This document shows positions 60,813 to 64,000 of a stretch of 64,000 nucleotides of DNA, one piece after another (within the stretch, counting starts at the first letter, position 1; each line of letters opens with the position of its first letter). The translations under genes were made by a program, and so were the position numbers. The stretch is from the NCBI RefSeq assembly GCF_013087525.1, contig NZ_JABFCS010000002.1, positions 229,894-293,893 on the forward strand, given 5' to 3'. The notes beneath the pieces were generated by a model. The model was not told where the DNA came from and searched no databases. It was given only the letters and a program-made list of their open reading frames with translations. The stretch is from Ramlibacter montanisoli (lineage in GTDB: Bacteria; Pseudomonadota; Gammaproteobacteria; Burkholderiales; Burkholderiaceae_C).

Positions 60813-60971
60813 GCTCTCCCTCCTCCATCCGGTCTTGCCCGGTTGCCAGCAGCAGGATGCGCATCACTGCATAAGGTACCACCGCCCGGCAGGGGCTCCC
60901 GACGAGGGCGCCCGCCCCACACTCCCGCGCGCGAGGGCGTACGATGCATGCTCCCGTCCATGGAGCCACTC

Positions 60972-61211
60972 ATGAGCGACAGCGACGAATCCATCTTCGC
61001 CCGCATCTCCGCCCTCGTCGCCGAGGAGCACAAGTTGCGCGATGCACCCGCGGCGGCCGACGCAGGCGGCCCGCGCCTGAAGCAGCTGGAGGAGCAGCTC
61101 GACCAGTGCTGGGACCTCCTGAGGCAGCGCCGGGCGCGCCGCGAGTTCGGCCAGGATCCCGAGGCGGCGGCCGTGCGCGACGCCGGCACGGTGGAAAACT
61201 ACGAGGGCTGA
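60972..61211 (+). CDS. DUF2630 family protein
   Basis: 79 residues: IFARISALVAEEHKLRD, LEEQLDQCWDLLRQRRARREFG is the DUF2630 core, a short coiled-coil-like protein. The ATG at 60972 (MSDSDES) is preferred over the in-frame ATG at 60960 by family length. Function unknown; found in many high-GC bacteria. Confidence 0.82.
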   Translation: MSDSDESIFARISALVAEEHKLRDAPAAADAGGPRLKQLEEQLDQCWDLLRQRRARREFGQDPEAAAVRDAGTVENYEG

Positions 61212-61220
61212 ACCCGCGCG

Positions 61221-61453
61221 ATGCATCACTCGGCGGACCAGCTCGACACCCTGTGGGGGCGCTGAAAAGCGCGGACCCGGCGGAGCGTACGAAAGTGCTG
61301 CAGCGCTACTCCAACCCCGCCATGCGCGGCGCGCTGCCGCAGATCGTGTGCGACGACGCGCATGCGCAGGTACTGAGCGTGCCCACGCCCGACCACCCCG
61401 GCCGCCACGTGTACGTGCGCAAGCCGGGCGGTGCCTGGTCGGAACAGCACTAG
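61221..61453 (+). CDS. Small protein of unknown function (one frameshift)
   Basis: About 77 residues after correction of one missing G near 61256 (expected TLWGALKSADP). Later part: RYSNPAMRGALPQIVCDD and HVYVRKPGGAWSEQH. Starts 9 bp after DUF2630, so probably co-transcribed. Not recognised. Confidence 0.5.
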
Positions 61454-61827
61454 CGCATCTTCAACGACGCAGACGCCGGCTGCCCGCGCAGCCAGCGCTC
61501 GATCGCCGCCACCGCATGGGCCTGCTGCTGCGCATCCAGTTCGCGGCCGGCCGGGATCCCGTGCCATTTCGCCAGGCAGCCGCGGCGGCAGCAGGTGGCG
61601 GTGGCGTGCTGCGCGATGAACACCGGATGGCCGCGCATCGGCGTCTGCTTGCCGTCGTTGCGCGGCTGCGCCGGCGCCAGGCGCTGCGCCACGAAATCCG
61701 CCGCGTGCGAGAGCACCACCGGCAGCCCCTTGTCGCGCAGGTAGGCCTGCTCGCGCGGGCCGAGCCGGAAGCGCCGGCGGAACGGCGAGCGCGCCAGCGC
61801 CGCGAAGACGTCGTCCAGGTTCCTCAC
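61450..61827 (-). CDS. DUF4186 family protein
   Basis: 125 residues from GTG 61827. RNLDDVFAALARSPFRRRF, QTPMRGHPVFIAQHATATCC and CLAKWHGIP are DUF4186 hallmarks; the Cys and His residues could bind metal. ATG 61875 in the same frame is an alternative start that adds 16 residues. Convergent with, and overlapping by 4 bp, the small gene on the other strand. Confidence 0.75.
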   Translation of the reverse strand: MRNLDDVFAALARSPFRRRFRLGPREQAYLRDKGLPVVLSHAADFVAQRLAPAQPRNDGKQTPMRGHPVFIAQHATATCCRRGCLAKWHGIPAGRELDAQQQAHAVAAIERWLRGQPASASLKMR

Positions 61828-61964
61828 TCGGGCAGTGTAGGGAGGACACAGCTCAGCGGTGGCTGGCGCGGCCATGTGCGTCCCCGTCCGACGTGCTGAG
61901 CTCCGCCGCTCCTGCTTCGCCCGGCCCGTCCTTGCGGGACGCTGAGTCAACACAGGGGAATGCC

Positions 61965-62261
61965 ATGAGCAAAGCCACGATCCACCTGCCGGCAGAGGAC
62001 GATCCGGCCCAGCCCGGCAAGAAGCAGGACCGCAAGACGCAGTGCGACCAGACGCAGGCCTCGCCCAGCGCCGGCCGCGTGGGCGGAGCCGGCGCGCGCG
62101 CCGAGCGGCCTTCCGAGGGCAGCCGCAAGCTGCCGGACCTGCCCCAGGTCGGGCGCGGTGCCAAGGCGCCGTCCGCGTCCGGGTCAGGGTCCGAAGAGCA
62201 GGCCACGCCGCACGAGGTTAAGGCATCACCTCCACGTACTCGTACACCTCGCAATCCGTGA
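61965..62261 (+). CDS. Basic/acidic low-complexity protein, unknown
   Basis: 98 residues, hydrophilic and Pro/Lys/Ser-rich, predicted disordered. AGGGGAA precedes the ATG at 61965. Its 3' end overlaps antisense with the end of the radical SAM gene by 44 bp. Not recognised. Confidence 0.45.
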   Translation: MSKATIHLPAEDDPAQPGKKQDRKTQCDQTQASPSAGRVGGAGARAERPSEGSRKLPDLPQVGRGAKAPSASGSGSEEQATPHEVKASPPRTRTPRNP

Positions 62262-63397
62262 GCTGGCGGCGCACCGGCACCGGCAGGCGGTTGAACCAGG
62301 CCTGCGGGTGGTGCCGGTCGATCTCCTCGCCCAGGAAACGCACCAGCTCGCAGATCGGCTCGACCACGTTCTCGCGGTAGCGCGTCGTTCTGGACGTAGG
62401 CCCGGTGCAGGTTCTTCATGCAGTTGCCGCGGCACCAGGCGAAGGCTTCGCAATCCTCGCAGGGCATGGTCTGCGCGTGCTGCAGCGGGCTGGCCTTGAG
62501 CCAGTTGTCCTGCACGCTTCCCATGCGCATGGCCGGCTCGTACAGCATGTCCGGGCAGGGGAAGACCTGGCCGTCGGGCATCACGTTGAGCAGGTGCGAT
62601 GACACGCGGCACTGCGTGCGGCCGCCATAGAGTTCCTGCGCGCGCCCCGGGAAGAGCTTGTTGCGCACGATGCCCATCAGCGGAATGACGGGATACAGCG
62701 TCTCCGTGCTGGCGAAGAAGCGCTCCACCAGCTGGCGCAGCACCGCCTTGCGCTTGTCCACGCCGCCGTCGCCGTACATCTCGTCGGCGACGAACTGCCA
62801 GTACAGGTAGTCGAAGGGCGAGTCGTCGGCCAGCAGCGCATCGAGTTCCTCGAAGCGGGTGTCGGCATTGCCCCAGGTGACCCGCGCGGTCACCGTGCCG
62901 CCGAAGTGTTCGTGCACCACCCGCAGGTTCTTGAGCACCTGCCGGTAGATGCCGCGCCCGCGGTAGCCGTCGGTGGTGGCCTCGCCGCCGTCGATCGACA
63001 CCAGCACGTTGGACAGCCGCTGCAGCATCCACTCGGGCACGTCGTCGATCAGCGTGCCGTTGGTCTGCAGCTGGAAGCGCCAGTGCGGGAAGCGCTGCAT
63101 CACCTCGGCCATCATCGGCCGGTTGAGCGTCGGCTCGCCGCCGTAGAAGGTGACGTACACCTCCTTGCCCGCCAGGTGGGTGGCGGCGAAGGCGGCGAGT
63201 TGGTCGATGCTGTAGGCGACCTGGGTCTGGGAGCCCAGCACGTCACCCACGCCGAGGGAGCAGTAGCTGCACTTCAGGTTGCACTTGAGCGTGGTGAGCA
63301 GCTGCAGCTCCACGCGGTGTCCGGCGATGGCCGGGGCTGCGGAGCGCGCCAGGGGTTGCGCGAAGAAGATCGGGGATTCGGAAACGGAGGAAGCCAT
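62218..63397 (-). CDS. Radical SAM/SPASM-domain protein (one frameshift)
   Basis: About 393 residues. Radical SAM cluster C39-x3-C43-x2-C46 (CNLKCSYC), SAM-contact motif FYGGEPT, and a C-terminal SPASM-like set (FPCPDM, PCEDCEAFAWCRGNC) for auxiliary Fe-S clusters. Such proteins modify peptides or proteins (anSME, sactionine and quinohemoprotein maturases). A break near 62387 precedes the last ~54 residues (YRENVVEPICELVRFL to VYEYVEVMP). Divergent from DUF3597; no obvious precursor peptide beside it. Confidence 0.82.
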
Positions 63398-63591
63398 GTC
63401 ACGGGAAATGCAAGCGGGACAGGCTTATAGGCCGGGACTGCCGCGCAGGTGTTGATCTCGTGCAAGGAATGCCGCCACTGTCGAGTGGAACATTCCGACA
63501 CACCCGCGGCGGTCTGCTTGTGGCCTGATACCCGCGCGGCGCGCAGCCAGCCGCGGGCGGGACGCGCGCGGCATTCAACGGGAGGACTCAC
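63398..63591. other. Divergent intergenic region, radical SAM and DUF3597 genes
   Basis: 194 bp with no coding sequence I can support. Contains the promoters of both genes. GGGAGGACTCAC is the ribosome-binding site of the DUF3597 gene. Confidence 0.4.
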
Positions 63592-64000
63592 ATGGGCTTT
63601 TTCAGCAAGATCCTGGACAAACTCGGCTTCGATGCCGGCGCCGGCAAGGTCGAAGAGATGCTGCGCACGCCAGTACCGCCGGCCCAGCCGAACACCGCCA
63701 CGGTCGGCGCGGGCCCGGCTGCGGGTGCTGCGCCGGTCTCCACCGTGGACGTCACCGCGCAACTGGAACAGAAAGCAGCCGCCAGCGGCCAGAAACTGAA
63801 CTGGCGCACCTCCATCGTCGACCTGCTCAAGCTGCTGGACATCGACAGCAGCCTGCAGGCGCGCAAGGAACTCGCCACCGAGCTGGGCTGCCCGCCCAAC
63901 CTGATGGCCGACTCGGCCCAGATGAACACCTGGCTGCACAAGGCCGTGATGCAGAAGCTCGCGGCCAACGGCGGCAAGGTGCCGGCCGAACTGTTGACTG
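63592..64000 (+). CDS. DUF3597-domain protein (runs to the window edge)
   Basis: First 136 residues. A Pro/Ala-rich spacer follows MGFFSKILDKLGFD; then the DUF3597 domain (LNWRTSIVDLLKLLDIDSSL, ARKELATELGC, NTWLHKAVMQKLAANGGKVP). Strong GGGAGG upstream. The domain is nearly complete at the edge, so the stop codon should follow soon. LysM-associated relatives exist; function unknown. Confidence 0.8.
   Translation, partial: MGFFSKILDKLGFDAGAGKVEEMLRTPVPPAQPNTATVGAGPAAGAAPVSTVDVTAQLEQKAAASGQKLNWRTSIVDLLKLLDIDSSLQARKELATELGCPPNLMADSAQMNTWLHKAVMQKLAANGGKVPAELLT

Overview
The window is about 70% GC chromosomal DNA of a betaproteobacterium, most likely Comamonadaceae (Ramlibacter/Variovorax/Polaromonas type). 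The evidence is the strong GC bias at third codon positions, the Bug/TctC periplasmic proteins beside LysR regulators, the urtABCDE plus urease gene set, small families such as DUF2917, DUF2630, DUF4186 and DUF3597, and GC-rich palindromic repeats between genes. I see no rRNA, CRISPR array, prophage or complete insertion sequence. One tRNA-Ser(UGA) is present.

Layout. 1-6.2 kb is sulfur metabolism: a soxC-type dehydrogenase, a metallo-hydrolase and an ArsR-type probable persulfide sensor in one minus-strand operon, a secreted DsrE-like protein, a broken PhnD-like binding protein, and two tandem YeeE/YedE (thiosulfate-permease type) membrane proteins. 6.2-17.3 kb is organic-acid and glyoxylate metabolism: lysR/bug/2-hydroxyacid dehydrogenase, gcl-hyi-glxR (glyoxylate to glycerate) and malic enzyme maeB. 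18-28 kb is nitrogen acquisition: a TauABC/SsuABC-like importer coupled to ureD, then urtABCDE (urea importer) on the other strand. 28-34 kb holds a hemerythrin protein, dctA, and a lysR/bug/pdxA-like group. 34.2-43.1 kb is the most striking part: a LuxR-type response regulator and a giant NCS1-permease/histidine-kinase/receiver fusion, divergent from ureA-ureB-ureC-ureE-ureF-ureG. 44.1-48.5 kb is a signalling block: single-domain receiver, RsbQ/KAI2-like alpha/beta hydrolase and PAS histidine kinase in one overlapping operon, flanked by a second receiver and two YodC-like small proteins. 48.6-64 kb holds tRNA-Ser, a CoA-transferase, ygiD, an ftsH paralogue, a possible nuclease-fold protein, a five-gene catabolic operon (HIBADH-type reductase, split TPP decarboxylase, ketopantoate-reductase type, enolase superfamily), several small unknowns, a radical SAM/SPASM protein and a DUF3597 protein.

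How the parts work together. Urea is imported by UrtABCDE and hydrolysed by urease; ureD is 18 kb from ureABC, linked to an ABC importer. Near-consensus sigma-54 (-24/-12) elements precede both the ABC-ureD operon and ureA, suggesting nitrogen control. The transporter-kinase fusion next to urease is a good candidate for sensing a nitrogen-rich substrate (CbrA-like logic with a different permease family).

Caution. About 20 genes, including housekeeping or conserved ones (ftsH, ureC, ureG, maeB, gcl), are split by single-base indels, mostly in C or G runs, with full family similarity resuming in another frame. This looks like assembly or sequencing error rather than decay. Such genes are annotated as one reconstructed CDS, and the site is stated. 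ureF is a separate case: it also contains a palindromic repeat.
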